DNA from: Dipteronia dyeriana
Taxonomy: Eukaryota; Streptophyta; Magnoliopsida; Sapindales; Sapindaceae
Assembly (NCBI GenBank): GCA_032871835.1
Contig: CM065296.1
Coordinates: 51,985,288-52,049,287, forward strand
Direction: 5' to 3'
DNA: 64,000 nt
Of the stretch, positions 1-12,129 are shown piece by piece. A program made the position numbers and the translations under genes. Below the pieces are notes generated by a model. That model ran no database searches. It was given only the letters and a program-made list of their open reading frames with translations, and was not told the DNA's origin. Position 1 is the first letter of the stretch. Every line of letters starts with the position of its first letter.

Positions 1-571
1 GCTAGATAGCGCTTCTGATGCCTTGGTCAGGCTACCACTCTAAGAAGGATCTAAGTGTTAGAGCATAGTTGCTATTCAGATCTCGAGACCAGGAAATAGA
101 TAGATAGGCCTTATAATCCCTTGGTCGGGCTACAACCAACAAGAAGGATCTGAGTGTAAGAGCATAGTTGTAATCCAGATCTGAAGTCTAAGAAATAGCT
201 ATATAACACTCCTAAAGCCTTGGTCGGGCTACCATCCCCAAGAAGGATCTGAGTGTAAGAGCATTGTTGCCATCCAGATCTCAAGACCAAGAAATAGCTA
301 GATAGCGCTCTTGATGCCTTGGTCAGGCAACCACCGCCAAAAAGGATCTGAATGTAAGAGCATAGTTGCCATCCAGATCTCAAGACCAAGAAATAGCTAA
401 ATAACTCTTCTGATGCCTTGGTCGGGCTACCACCCCCATGAAGGTTCTGAGTGAAAGAGAATAGTTTCCATCCAGATCGCAAGGCCAAGAAATAGATAGA
501 TAGAGCTCTTAATGCCTTGGTCGGGCTACCACCCCTTAGAGGGATCTGAGTGTAGGAGCATAGTTGCCATC
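1..571 (+). repeat. Segmental copy A1 (matches 4819-5389)
   Basis: The first 571 bases align with 4819-5389 at a constant offset of 4,818 bp. They share rare variants: the CTAAGTGTTAGAG monomer, the TAGGCC-ATAATCCC tail and the CAACCAACAAGAAGG monomer. The match ends where one copy goes on with CATCTAGATCTGAAG and the other with CATCAAATCCCGAG. Related but more diverged cassettes start near 13.8, 15.5 and 20.3 kb. Confidence 0.8.
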
Positions 572-767
572 TAGATCTGAAGACCAAGAAATCGCTAGAT
601 AGCGCTTCTGATGCCTTGATCAGGCTACCACCCCTAAGAAGGGTCTAAGTTTAAGAGCATAGTTGCCATCCAGATCTCAATATCAAAAAATATCTAGGTA
701 GCGATCCCGATGCCTTGGTCGCTCTACCATCTCCAAGAAGGATCTGAGTGTAAGAGCATAGTTGCCA

Positions 768-787
768 TCCTGATCTCGAGATCAGGA
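768..787. repeat. Perfect 20-bp palindrome in a variant monomer
   Basis: TCCTGATCTCGAGATCAGGA reads the same on both strands. Its 12-bp core GATCTCGAGATC recurs in the same variant monomer at 1660, 3080, 5787, 7994, 12490, 17172, 18061, 18989, 21395, 27231, 30001, 35247, 41233, 44698, 46476 and 47268, and in the duplicated copies after 50353. In most of these the left arm reads CCAG rather than CCTG, so the perfect arm is shorter. Confidence 0.9.
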
Positions 788-2387
788 AATAACTAGATAG
801 AACTCGTGATGCCTTGGTCGGGCTACCAACCCAAGAAGGATCTGAGCGTAATAGCATAATTGCCATCCAGATCTCATGACTAGGAAATATCTAGATAGCG
901 CTCCTGATGCCTTGGTCGGGATACCATCCCAAAGAAGGATATAAGTGTAAGACCATTGTTGCCAACCAGATCTCGAGACCAGAAAATAGCTCGATAGCCC
1001 TCATAATGCCTTGGTCGGGCTATCACCCCCAAGAAGGATTTGAGTGTAAAAGCATAGTTGCCATCCAGATCTCGAGACCAGGAAATAGCTTGATAGACCT
1101 CATAATCCCTTGGTTGGGCTACCACCCCCAAGAAAGATCTAAGTGTAATAGCATAGTTGACATCCAGATCTCAAGACCAGGAAAAAGCTAGGTAGCTCTC
1201 TTGACGCCTTGGTCGGGCAACCACCCCAAGATGGATCTGAGTGTAAGAGCATAGTTGCCATCAAATCTCGAGACTAGGAAATAGCTAGATAGCCCTCATA
1301 ATGCCTTGGTCGGGCTTTCACCCCTAAGAAGGATCTAAGTGTAAGAGAATAGTTGCCATCCAGATCTTAAGACCAAGAAATAGCTAGATAGCGCTCCTAA
1401 TGCCTTGGTCGGGCTACCACCCCCAAGAAGAATCTGAGTGTAAGAGCAAGGTTGCCATCCAGATCTCAAGACCAAGAAATAGCTAGATAGCGCTTCTGAT
1501 GCCTTGATCGGGCTACCACCCTTAAGAAGGGTCTAAGTTTAAGAGCATAGATGCCATACAGATCTCAATATAAGAAAAAAGCTAGGTAGCGCTCCTGATG
1601 CCTTGGTCGCTCTACCACCTCCAAGAAGGATCTGAGTGTAAGAGCATTGTTGCCATCCAGATCTCGAGATCAGGGAATAACTAGATAGAACTCATGATTC
1701 CTTGGTCGGGCTACCACCCCCTAGAAGGATCTTAGTGTAAGAGCATAGTTGCCATCCAGATCTCATGACCAGGAAATGGTTAGATAGCGCTACTGATGCC
1801 TTGGTCGGACTACCACCCCCAAGACGGATCAGAGTGTAAGAGCATAGTTGCCATCTAGATCTCAAGACCAGGAAATAGCTAGATAGCGCTCCTAATGCCT
1901 TGGTCGGGCTACCACCCCCAAGAAGAGTCTGAGTGTAAGAGCATAGTTGCCATCCAGATCTCAAGACCAAGAAATAGCTAGATAACGCTCCTGATGCCTT
2001 TGTCAGGATACCACTCCCAAGACGAATCTGAGTGTAAGAGCATAGTTTCCATTCAGATCTCAAGACCAAGAAATAGCTAGATAGCACTCCTGATGCCTTG
2101 GTCAGACTACCACCCCCATGAAGGATCTGAGTGTAAGAGCATAGTTGCCATCCAGATCTCAAGACCAGGAAAAAGCTAGGTAGCGCTCCTGATGCCGTGG
2201 TAGCTCTCCCATCCCCAGAAGGATCTGAGTGTAAGAGCTTAGTTGCCATCTAGATCTCAAAACCAAGAAATAGCTAGGTAGCGCTCCTAATGCCTTGGTC
2301 GGGCTACCACCCATAAAAAGGATCTAAGTGTAAGAGCATAGTTGCCATCCAGATCTCAAGACCAGGAAATAGCTAGGTAGCGCTCCT

Positions 2388-2423
2388 GATGCCTTGGTCG
2401 GGCAATAGCTCGATAGCCCTCTT
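2388..2423 (+). repeat. 36-bp truncated monomer, CGATAG subtype
   Basis: The next monomer starts 36 bp on instead of 99. GGTCGGG joins directly to (C)AATAGC, so the central 63 bp are missing. The tail reads CTCGATAGCCCTCT. This copy has an extra C at the junction compared with the others. Confidence 0.9.
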
Positions 2424-3808
2424 AATGCCTTGGTCGGGCTATCACCCTAAAGAAGGATCTGAGTGTAAGAGCATTGTTGCCATCCAGATCTCGAGACCAG
2501 GAAATAGCTTGATAGCCCTCCTAATCCCTTGGTCGGGCTACCACCCTCAAGAAGGATCTAAGTGTAAGAGCATAGTTGTTATCCAGATCTCAAGACCAGG
2601 AAAAAGCTAGGTAGCTCTCTTGATGCCTTGGTCGGACAACCACCCTCAAGATGGATCTGAGTGTAGGAGCATAGTTGCCATCAAATCTCGAGAATAGGAA
2701 ATAGCTAGATAGCCCTCATGATGCCTTTGTTGGGCTTTCACCCCTAAGAATGATCTAAGTGTAAGAGCATAGTTGCCATCCAGATCTTAAGACCAAGAAA
2801 TAGCTAGATAGCGCTCCTGATGCCTTGGTCGGGCTACCACCCCCAAGAAGAATCTGAGTGTAAGAGCAAGGTTGCCATCCAGATCTCAAGACCAAGAAAT
2901 AGCTAGATAGCGCTTCTGATGCCTTGATCGGGCTACCACCCTTTAGAAGGGTCTAAGTTTAAGAGCATAGATGCCATCTAGATCTCAATATCAGAAAAAA
3001 GCTGGGTAGCGCTCCCGATGCCTTGGTCGCTCTACCACCTCCAAGAAGGATCTGAGTGTAAGAGCATAGTTGCCATCCAGATCTCGAGATCAGGAAAAAA
3101 CTAGATAGAACTCATGATTCCTTGGTCAGGCTACCACCCCCAAAAAGGATCTGAGTGTAAGAGCATAGTTGTCATCCAGATCTCATGACCAGGAAATGGT
3201 TAGATAGCGCTACTAATGCCTTGGTCGGGCTACCACCCCCAAGAAGGATCAGTGTGTAAGAGCATAGTTTCCATCTAGATCTCAAGACCCGGAAATAGCT
3301 AGGTAGCGCTCCTGATGCCTTGGTCGGGCTACCACCCCCAAGAAGAGTCTGAGTGTAAGAGCATAGTTGCCATCCAAATCTCAAGACCAAGAAATAGCTA
3401 GATAACGCTCCTGATGCCTTGGTCAGGATACCTATCCCAAGACGGATCTGAGTGTAAGAGCATAGTTGCCATCCAGATCTCAAGACCAAGAAATAGCTAG
3501 ATAGCACTCCCGATGCCTTGGTCAGACTACCACCCCCAAGAAGGATCTGAGTGTAAGAGCATAGTTGCCATCCAGATCACAAGACCAGGAAAAAGCTAGG
3601 TAGCGCTCCTGATGCCTTGGTAGCTCTCCCACCCCCAAGAAGGATCTGAGTGTAAGAGCATAGTTGCAATCCATATCTCAAAACCAGGAAATAGCTAGGT
3701 AGCGCTCCTGATGCCTTGGTCGGGCTACCACCCCTAAATAGGATGTAAGTGTAAGAGCATAGTTGCCATCCAGATCTCAAGACCAGGAAATAGCTAGGTA
3801 GCACTCCT

Positions 3809-3844
3809 GATGCCTTGGTCGGTAAATAGCTAGATAGAGCTCCT
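3809..3844 (+). repeat. 36-bp truncated monomer, AGATAG subtype
   Basis: GGTCGG joins to TAAATAGCTAGATAGAGC, and the central 63 bp are absent. The following monomer has the diagnostic GTCCGTCTACC start. This is the AGATAGAGC tail subtype. Confidence 0.9.
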
Positions 3845-4818
3845 GATGCCTTTGTCCGTCTACCACCCCTAAGAAGGGTTTGAGTGTAAGAGCATAGTTG
3901 CCATCCAGATCTCAAGACCAAGAAATAGGTAGATAATGCTCCTGATGCCTTGGTCGGGATACCACCCCCAAGAAGGTTCTGAGTGTAAGATCATAGTTGC
4001 CATCCAGATCTCAAGACCAAAAAATAGCTAGATAACGCTCTTGATGCCTTGGTCGGGCTACCACCCCCAAGAAGTTTCTTAGTGTAAGAGCATAGTTGCC
4101 ATCCAGATCTCAAGACCAGGAAATGGCTAGGTAGCGCTTCTAATGCCTTGGTCGGGCTACCACCCCTAAGAAGGATCAGAGTGTAAAAGCATAGTTGCCA
4201 TCTAGATCTGAAGACCATGAAATAGCTAGATTGCGCTTCTGCTGCCTTGGTCAGTCTACCACGTCCAAGAAGGGTTTGAATGTAAGAGCATAGTTGTCAT
4301 CCAGATCTCAAGACCAAGAAATAGCTAGGTGGCGCTCCTTATGCCTCTGTCGGGCAACGGCCCCTATAAAGGATCTGAGTGTAAAAGCATAGTTGCCATC
4401 CAGATCTCGGGACCAAGAAATAGCAAGATAGGCATCCTTATGCCATGGTCGGGCAACCACCCATAAGAAGGATCTGAGTGTGAGAGCATAGTTGCCATCC
4501 AGATCTGAAGACCAGGAAATAGCTAGATAGCGCTTCTGATGCCTTGGTCGGGCTACCACCCCTAAGAAGAATCTAAGTGTAAGAGCATAGTTGCCATCCA
4601 GATCTCTGGAACAGGAAATAGAAAGATAGGCATCCTTATGCCTTGGTCTGGCTACCACCCCTAAGAAGAATCTGAGTGTAAGAGCATAGTTGCCATCCAG
4701 ATATCGGGACCAGGAAAAAGCAAGATAGGCATCCTTATGCCTTGGTCGGGCTACCACCCCTAAGAAGGATCTGAGTGTAAGAGCATAGTTGCCATCTAGA
4801 TCTCAAGACTAAGAAATA

Positions 4819-5389
4819 GCTAGATAGCGCTTCTGATGCCTTGGTCAGGCTACAACTCTAAGAAGGATCTAAGTGTTAGAGCATTGTTGCTATTCAGATC
4901 TCGAGACCAGGAAATAACTAGATAGGCCTCATAATCCCTTGGTCGGGCTACAACCAACAAGAAGGATCTGAGTGTAAGAGCATAGTTGTAATCCATATCT
5001 GAAGACTAAGAAATAGCTATATAACACTCCTGATGCCTTGGTCGGGCTACCATCCCCAAGAAGGATCTGAGTGTAAGAGCATTATTGCCATCCAGATCTC
5101 AAGACCAAGAAATAGCTAGATAACGCTCTTGATGCCTTGGTCAGGCAACCACCGCCAAAAAGGATCTGAATGTAAGAGCATAGTTGCCATCCAGATCTCA
5201 AGACCAAGAAATAGCTAAATAACTCTTCTGATGCCTTGGTCAGGCTACCACGCCCATGAAGGTTATGAGTGAAAGAGCATAGTTTCCATCCAGATCGCAA
5301 GACCAAGAAATAGATAGATAGCGCTCTTAATGCCTTGGTCGAGCTACCACCCCTTAGAGGGATCTGAGTGTAGGAGCACAGTTGCCATC
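4819..5389 (+). repeat. Segmental copy A2 (matches 1-571)
   Basis: This is the second member of the 4,818-bp offset pair. It differs from the first copy by scattered substitutions such as TACAACTCTAAG for TACCACTCTAAG. The bases after 5389 belong to a different segmental family, the one that starts the 2.2-kb duplication. Confidence 0.8.
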
Positions 5390-7097
5390 AAATCCCGAGA
5401 GTAGGAAATAGCTAGATATCCCTCATAATGCCTTTGTTGGGCTTTCACCCCTAAGAAGGATTTAAGTGTAAGAGCATAGTTGCCATCCATATCTTAAGAC
5501 CAAGAAATAGCTAGATAGCGCTCCTGATGCCTTGGTCAGGCTACCACCCCCAAGAAGAATCTGAGTGTAAGAGCAAGGTTGCCATCCAGATCTCAAGACC
5601 AAGAAATAGCTAGATAGCGCTTCTGATGCCTTGATCGGGCTACCACCCTTAAGAAGGGTCTAAGTTTAAGAGCATAGATGCCATCCAGATCTCAATATAA
5701 GAAAAAAGCTAGGTAGCGGTCCCGATGCCTTTTTCGCTCTACCACCTCCAAGAAGGATCTGAGTGTAAGAGCATAGTTGCCATCCAGATCTCGAGATCAG
5801 GAAATAACTAGATAGAACTCATGATTCCTTGGTCGGGCTACCACCCCTAGAAGGATCTTAGTGTAAGAGCATAGTTGCCATCCAGATCTCATGACCAGGA
5901 AATGGTTAGAAAGCGCTACTGATGCCTTGGTCGGGCTACCACCCCCAAGAAGGATCAGAGTGTAAGAGCATAGTTGCCATCTAGATCTCAAGACCAGGAA
6001 ATGGCTAGGTAGCGCTCCTGATGCCTTGGTCGGGCTACCACCCCCAAGAAGAGTTTGAGTGTAAGAGCATAGTTGCCATCCAGATCTCAAGACCAAGAAA
6101 TAGCTAGATAACGCTCCTGATGCCTAGGTCAGGATACCACTCCCAAGACGAATCTGAGTGTAAGAGCATAGTTGCCATCCAGATCTCAAGACCAAGAAAT
6201 AGCTAGATAGCACTCCTGATGCCTTGGTCGGACTACCACCCCCAAGAAGGATCTGAGTGTAAGAGCATAGTTGCCATCCAGATCTTAAGACCAGGAAAAA
6301 GCTAGGTAGCGCTCCTGATGCCTTGGTAGCTCTCCCACCCCCAAGAAGGATCTAAGTGTAAGAGCATAGTTGCCATCCAGATCTCAAAACCAGGAAATAG
6401 CTAGGTAGCGCTCCTGATGCCTTGGTTGGGCTACCACCCCTAAAAAGGATCTAAGTGTAAGAGTATAGTTGCCATCCAGATCTCAAGACCAGGAAATAGC
6501 TAGGTAGCGCTCCTAATGCCTTGGTCGGGAAATAGCTCGATAGCCCTCCTAATGCCTTGGTAGGGCTATCACCCCAAGAAGGATCTGAGTGTAATTGCAT
6601 AGTTGCCATCCAGATCTCGAGACCAGGAAATAGCTTGATAGCCCTCCTAATCCCTTAGTCGGGCTACCACCCCCAAGTAGAATCTAAGTGTAAGAGCATA
6701 GTTGTTATCCAGATCTCAAGACAGGAAAAAGCTAGGTAGCTCTCTTGATGCCTTGGTCGGGCAACCACCCCCAAGATGGATCTGAGTGTAAGAGCATAGT
6801 TGCCATCAAATCTCGAGAATAGGAAATAGCTAGATAGCCCTCATGATGCCTTTGTTGGGCTTTCACCCCTAAGAAGGATTTAAGTGTAAGAGCATAGTTG
6901 CCATCCAGATCTTAAGACCAAGAAACAGCTAGATAGAGCTCCTGATGCCTTGGTCGGGCTACCACCCCCAAGAAGAATCTGAGTGTAAGAGCAAGGTTTC
7001 CATCCAGATCTCAAGACCAAGAAATAGCTAGATAGCGCTTCTGATGCCTTGATCGGGCTACCACCCTTTAGAAGGGTCTAAGTTTAAGAGCATAGAT
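5384..7097 (+). repeat. 2.2-kb-spaced segmental duplication, copy 1
   Basis: This stretch aligns with 7591-9305 at an offset of 2,207-2,210 bp, equal to 22 monomers plus one 36-bp truncated monomer. Shared landmarks are GCCATCAAAT (5384 and 7591), the GGTAGCTCTCCCA monomer (6327 and 8535), the truncated monomer (6515 and 8723) and the AAGATGGATCTGAG monomer (6776 and 8986). The alignment ends where this copy reads CATAGATGCCATCC and its partner reads CATAGTTGCAATCC. Sequence between the copies (7098-7590) is not part of the pair. Confidence 0.8.
6515..6550 (+). repeat. 36-bp truncated monomer, CGATAG subtype
   Basis: The monomer reads AATGCCTTGGTCGGGAAATAG and then a CTCGATAGCCCTCCT tail. 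It lies inside copy 1 of the 2.2-kb-spaced duplication and corresponds to the one at 8723. Confidence 0.92.
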
Positions 7098-7590
7098 GCC
7101 ATCCAGATCTCAATATCAGAAAAAAGCTGGGTAGCGCTCCCGATGCCTAGGTCGGGCTACCACCCCAAGAAGGATCTGAGTGTAAGAGCATAATTGCCAT
7201 CCAGATCTCATGACCAGGAAATAGCTAGATAGCGCTCCTGATGCCTTGGTCGGGATACCATCCCAAAGAAGGATATAAGTGTAAGACCATTGTTGCCATC
7301 CAGATCTCGAGACCAGAAAATAGCTCGATAGCCCTCATAATGCCTTGGTCGGGCTATCACCCCCAAGAAGGATCTGAGTGTAAGAGCATAGTTGCCATCC
7401 ATATCTCGAGACCAGGAAATAGCTTGATAGACCTCCTAATCCCTTGGTCGGGTTACCAACCCCAAGAAAGATCTAAGTGTAAGAGCATAGTTGTCATCCA
7501 GATCTCAAGACCAGGAAAAAGCTAGGTAGCTCTCTTGATGCCTTGTTCGGGCAACCACCCCAAGATGGATCTGAGTGTAAGAGCATTGTT

Positions 7591-9305
7591 GCCATCAAAT
7601 CTCGAGACTAGGAAATAGCTAGATAGCCCTCATGATGCCTTGGTCGGGCTTTCACCCCTAAGAAGGATCTAAGTGTAAGAGCATAGTTGCCATCCATATC
7701 TTAAGACCAAGAAATAGCTAGATAGCACTCATAATGCCTTGGTCGGGCTACCACCCCCAAGAAGAATCTGAGTGTAAGAGCAAGGTTGCCATCCAGATCT
7801 CTAGACCAAGAAATAGCTAGATAGCGCTTCTGATGCCTTGATCGGGCTACCACCCTTAAGAAGGGTCTAAGTTTAAGAGCATAGATGCCATCCAGATCTC
7901 AATATAAGAAAAAAGCTAGGTAGCGCTCCCGATGCCTTTTTCGCTCTACCACCTCCAAGAAGGATCTGAGTGTAAGAGCATAGTTGCCATCCAGATCTCG
8001 AGATCAGGAAATAACTAGATAGAGCTCATGATTCCTTGGTCGGGCTACCACCCCCTAGAAGGATCTTAGTGTAAGAGAATAGTTGCCATCCAGATCTCAA
8101 GACCAGGAAATGGTTAGATAGCGCTACTGATGCCTTGGTCGGGCTACCACCCCCAAGAAGGATCAGAGTGTAAGAGCATAGTTGCCATCTAGATCTCAAG
8201 ACCAGGAAATGGCTAGGTAGCGCTCCTGATGCCTTGGTCGGGCTACCACCCCCAAGAAGAGTCTGAGTGTAAGAGCATAGTTGCCATCCAGATCTCAAGA
8301 CCAAGAAATAGCTAGATAACGCTCCTGATGCCTAGGTCAGGATACCACTCCCAAGACGAATCTGAGTGTAAGAGCATAGTTGCCATCCAGATCTCAAGAC
8401 CAAGAAATAGCTAGATAGCAGTCCTGATGCCTTGGTCGGAGTACCACCCCCAAGAAGGATCTGAGTGTAAGAGCATAGTTGCCATCCAGATCTCAAGACC
8501 AGGAAAAAGCTAGGTAACGCTCCTGATGCCTTGGTAGCTCTCCCACCCCCAAGAAGGATCTAAGTGTAAGAGCATAGTTGCCATCTTGATCTCAAAACCA
8601 GGAAATAGCTAGGTAGCGCTCCTGATGCCTTGGTCGGGCTACCACCCCTAAAAAGGATCTAAGTGTAAGAGCATAGTTGCCATCCAGATCTCAAGACCAG
8701 GAAATAGCTAGGTAGCGCTCCTAATGCCTTGGTCGGGAAATAGTTCGATAGCCCTCCTAATGCCTTGGTCGGGCTATCATCCCCAAGAAGGATCTGAGTG
8801 TAAGTGCATAGTTGCCATCCAGATCTCGAGACCAGGAAATAGCTTGATAGCCCTCCTAATTCCCTAGTCGGGCTACCACCCCCAAGTAGAATCTAAGTGT
8901 AAGAGCATAGTTGTTATCCAGATCTCAAGACCAGAAAAAAGCTAGGTAGCTCTCTTGATGCCTTGGTCGGGCAACCACCCCCAAGATGGATCTGAGTGTA
9001 AGAGCATAGTTGCCATCAAATCTCGAGAATAGGAAATAGCTAGATAGCCCTCATGATGCCTTTGTTGGGCTTTCACCCCTAAGAAGGATTTAAGTGTAAG
9101 AGCATAGTTGCCATCCAGATCTTAAGACCAAGAAATAGCTAGATAGCGCTCCTGATGCCTTGGTCGGACTACCACCCCCAAGAAGAATCTGAGTGTAAGA
9201 GAAAGGTTGCCATCCAGATCTCAAGACCAAGAAATAGCTAGATAGCGCTTCTGATGCCTTGATCGGGCTACCACCCTTAAGAAGGGTCTAAGTTTAAGAG
9301 CATAG
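7591..9305 (+). repeat. 2.2-kb-spaced segmental duplication, copy 2
   Basis: This is the partner of 5384-7097. Scattered substitutions and a few one-base indels separate the two, so the duplication is older than those at 28-38 and 44-57 kb. The copied truncated monomer (8723-8758) shows that truncated monomers travel with their neighbours when blocks duplicate. Confidence 0.8.
8723..8758 (+). repeat. 36-bp truncated monomer, CGATAG subtype
   Basis: The duplicate of 6515-6550, with TTCGATAG in place of CTCGATAG. It is followed by the same GGGCTATCA monomer type as its partner. Confidence 0.92.
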
Positions 9306-9943
9306 TTGCAATCCAGATCTGAAGACCAAGAAATAGCTAGATAACACTCTTGATACCTTGGTTGCTACTTTCCCCAAGAAGGATCTGAGTGTAAGAGCAT
9401 TGTTGCCATCCAGATCTCAAGACCAAGAAATAGCTAGATAGCGCTCTTGATGCCTTGGTCAGGCAACCACCTTCAAAAAGGATCTGAATGTAAGAGCATA
9501 GTTGCCATCCAGATCTTAAGACCAAGAAAAAGCTAGATAACGCTCCTGATGCCTTGGTCGGGCTACCACCCCCAAGAAGGTTCTGAGTGAAAGAGCATAG
9601 TTGCCATCCAGATCTCAAGACCAAGGAATAGCTAGATAACGCTCCTGATGCCTTGGTCAGGATACCACTCCCAAGACGGATCTGAGTGTAAGAGCATAGT
9701 TTCCATCCAGATCTCAAGACCAAGAAATATCTAGATAGCACTCCTGAAGCCTTGGTCGGACTACCACGCCCAAGAAGGATATGAGTGTAAGAGCATAGTT
9801 GCCATCCAGATCACAAAATAAGGAAATAGTTAGGTAGCGCTCCTGATGCCTTGGTCGGGTTACCACCCCTAAAAAAAATCTAAGTGTAAGAGCATAGTTT
9901 CCATCCAGATCTCAAGACCAGGAAATTGCTAGGTAGCGCTCCT

Positions 9944-9979
9944 GATGCCTTGGTCGGAAAATAGCTAGATAGAGCTCCT
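9944..9979 (+). repeat. 36-bp truncated monomer, AGATAG subtype
   Basis: The junction reads GGTCGGAAAATAGC, followed by an AGATAGAGCTCCT tail and a CTAGGTCGGTCTACC monomer. The next truncated monomer is 926 bp downstream (10870), consistent with a local duplication of about nine monomers plus 36 bp. Confidence 0.9.
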
Positions 9980-10869
9980 GATGCCTAGGTCGGTCTACCA
10001 CCCCCAAGAAGGGTCTGAGTGTAAGAGCATAGTTGCCATCCAGATCTCAAGACCAAGAAATAGGTAGATAATGGTCCTGATGCCTCGGTCGGGATACCAC
10101 CCCCAAGAAGGTTCTGAGTGTAAGAGCATAGTTGCCATCCAGATCTCAAGACCAAGAAATAGCTAGATAACGCCCTTGATGCCTTGGTCGGACTACCACC
10201 CCCAAGAAGTTTCAGAGTGTAAGAGCATAATTGCCATCCAGATCTCGGGACCAAGAAATAGAAAGATAGGCATCCTTATGGCATGGTCTGGCTACCACCC
10301 CGAAGAAGGATCTGAGTGTAAGAGCATAGTTGCCATCCAGATATGAAGACCACGAAATAGCAAGATACCGCTTCTGATGCCTTGGTCGGGATACCAGCCC
10401 TAAGAAGAATCTGAGTGTAAGATCATAGTTGCCATCCAGATCTCAGGACCAGGAAATAGAAAGATAGGCATCCTTATGCCTTGGTCGGGCTACCACTCCT
10501 AAGATGGATCTGAGTGTAAGAGCGTAGTTGCCATCCAGATCTCAAGACCAAGAAATAGCTAGATAACACTCCTGATGCCTTGGTCGGACTACCACCCCCA
10601 AGAAGGATCTGAGTGTAAGAGCATAGTTGCCATCCAGATCTCAAGACCAGGAAAAAGCTAGGTAGCGCTCCTGATGCCTTGGTAGCTCTCCCACCCCCAA
10701 GAAGGATCTGAGTGTAAGAGCATAGTTGCCATCCAGATCTCAAAACCAGGAAATAGCTAGGTAGCGCTCCTGATGCCTTGGTCGGGTTACCACCCCTAAA
10801 AAGAATCTAAGTGTAAGAGATAGTTGCCATCCAGATCTCAAGACAAGGAAATTGCTAGGTAGCGCTCCT

Positions 10870-10905
10870 GATGCCTTGGTCGGGAAATAGGTAGATAGAG
10901 CTCCT
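10870..10905 (+). repeat. 36-bp truncated monomer, AGATAG subtype
   Basis: The junction reads GGTCGGGAAATAGGTAG. As at 9944, the next monomer begins with CTAGGTCGGTCTACC. The two flanks are clearly copies of each other. Confidence 0.9.
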
Positions 10906-12093
10906 GATGCCTAGGTCGGTCTACCACCCCCAAGAAGGGTCTGAGTGTAAGAGCATAGTTGCCATCAAGATCTCAAGACCAAGAAATAGGTAGATAATGG
11001 TCCTGATGCCTTGGTCGGGATACCACCCCCAAGAAGGTTCTAAGTGTAAGAGCATAGTTGCCATCCAGATCTCAAGACCAAGAAATAGCTAGATAACGCC
11101 CTTGATGCCTTGTTCGGACTACCACCCCCAAGAAGTTTCAGAGTGTAAGAGCATAGTTGCCATTCAGATCTCAAGACCAGGAAATAGCTAGGTAGCGCTC
11201 CTGATTCCTTGGTCGGGGAACCACCCCTAAGATGGATCTGAGTGAAAAAGCATAGTTGCCATCTAGATCTGAAGACCATGAAATAGCTAGATAGCGCTCT
11301 TGATGCCTTGGTCAGTCTACCACTCCCAAGAAGGGTTTGAATGTACGAGCATAGTTGTCATCATGATCTCAAGACCAGGAAATAGCTAGGTAGCGCTCCT
11401 TACGCCTTTGTAAGGCTACGGCCCCCAAAAAAGATCTGAGTGTAAAAGCATAGTTGCCATCCAGATCTCGGGACCAAGAAATAGCAAGATAGGCATTCTT
11501 ATGGCATGGTCTGGCTACCACCCCGAAGAAGGATCTGAGTGTAAGAGCACAGTTGCCATCCAGATATGAAGACCAAGAAATAGCTAGATAGCGCTTCTGA
11601 TGCCTTGGTCGGGCTACCACCCCAATGAAGAATCTGAGTGTAAGATCATAGTTGCCATCCAGATCTCAGGACCAGGAAATAGAAAGATAGGCATCCTTAT
11701 GCCTTGGTCGGGCTACCACTCCCAAGACGGATCTGAGTGTAAGAGCATAGTTGCCATCCAGATCTCAAGACCAAGAAATAGCTAGATAGCACTCCTGATG
11801 CCTTGGTCGGACTACCACCCCCAAGAAGGATCTTAATGTAAGAGCATAGTTGCCATCCAGATCTCAAGACCAGGAAAAAGCTAGGTAGCGCTCATGATGC
11901 CTTGGTAGCTCTCCCACCCCCAAGAAGGATCTGAGTGTAAGAGCATAGTTGCCATCCAGATCTAAAAACCAGGAAATAGCTAGGTAGCGCTTCCGATGCC
12001 TTGGTCGGGCTACCACCTCTAAAAAGGATCTAAGTGTAAGAGCATAGTTCCCATCCAGATCTCAAGACCAGAAAATAGCTAGGTAGCGCTCCT

Positions 12094-12129
12094 AATGCCT
12101 TGGTCGAAAAATAGCTCGATAGCCCTCCT
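12094..12129 (+). repeat. 36-bp truncated monomer, CGATAG subtype
   Basis: The junction reads GGTCGAAAAATAGC with a CTCGATAGCCCTCCT tail, followed by a GGGCTATCACC monomer as after 2388, 6515 and 8723. Confidence 0.9.
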
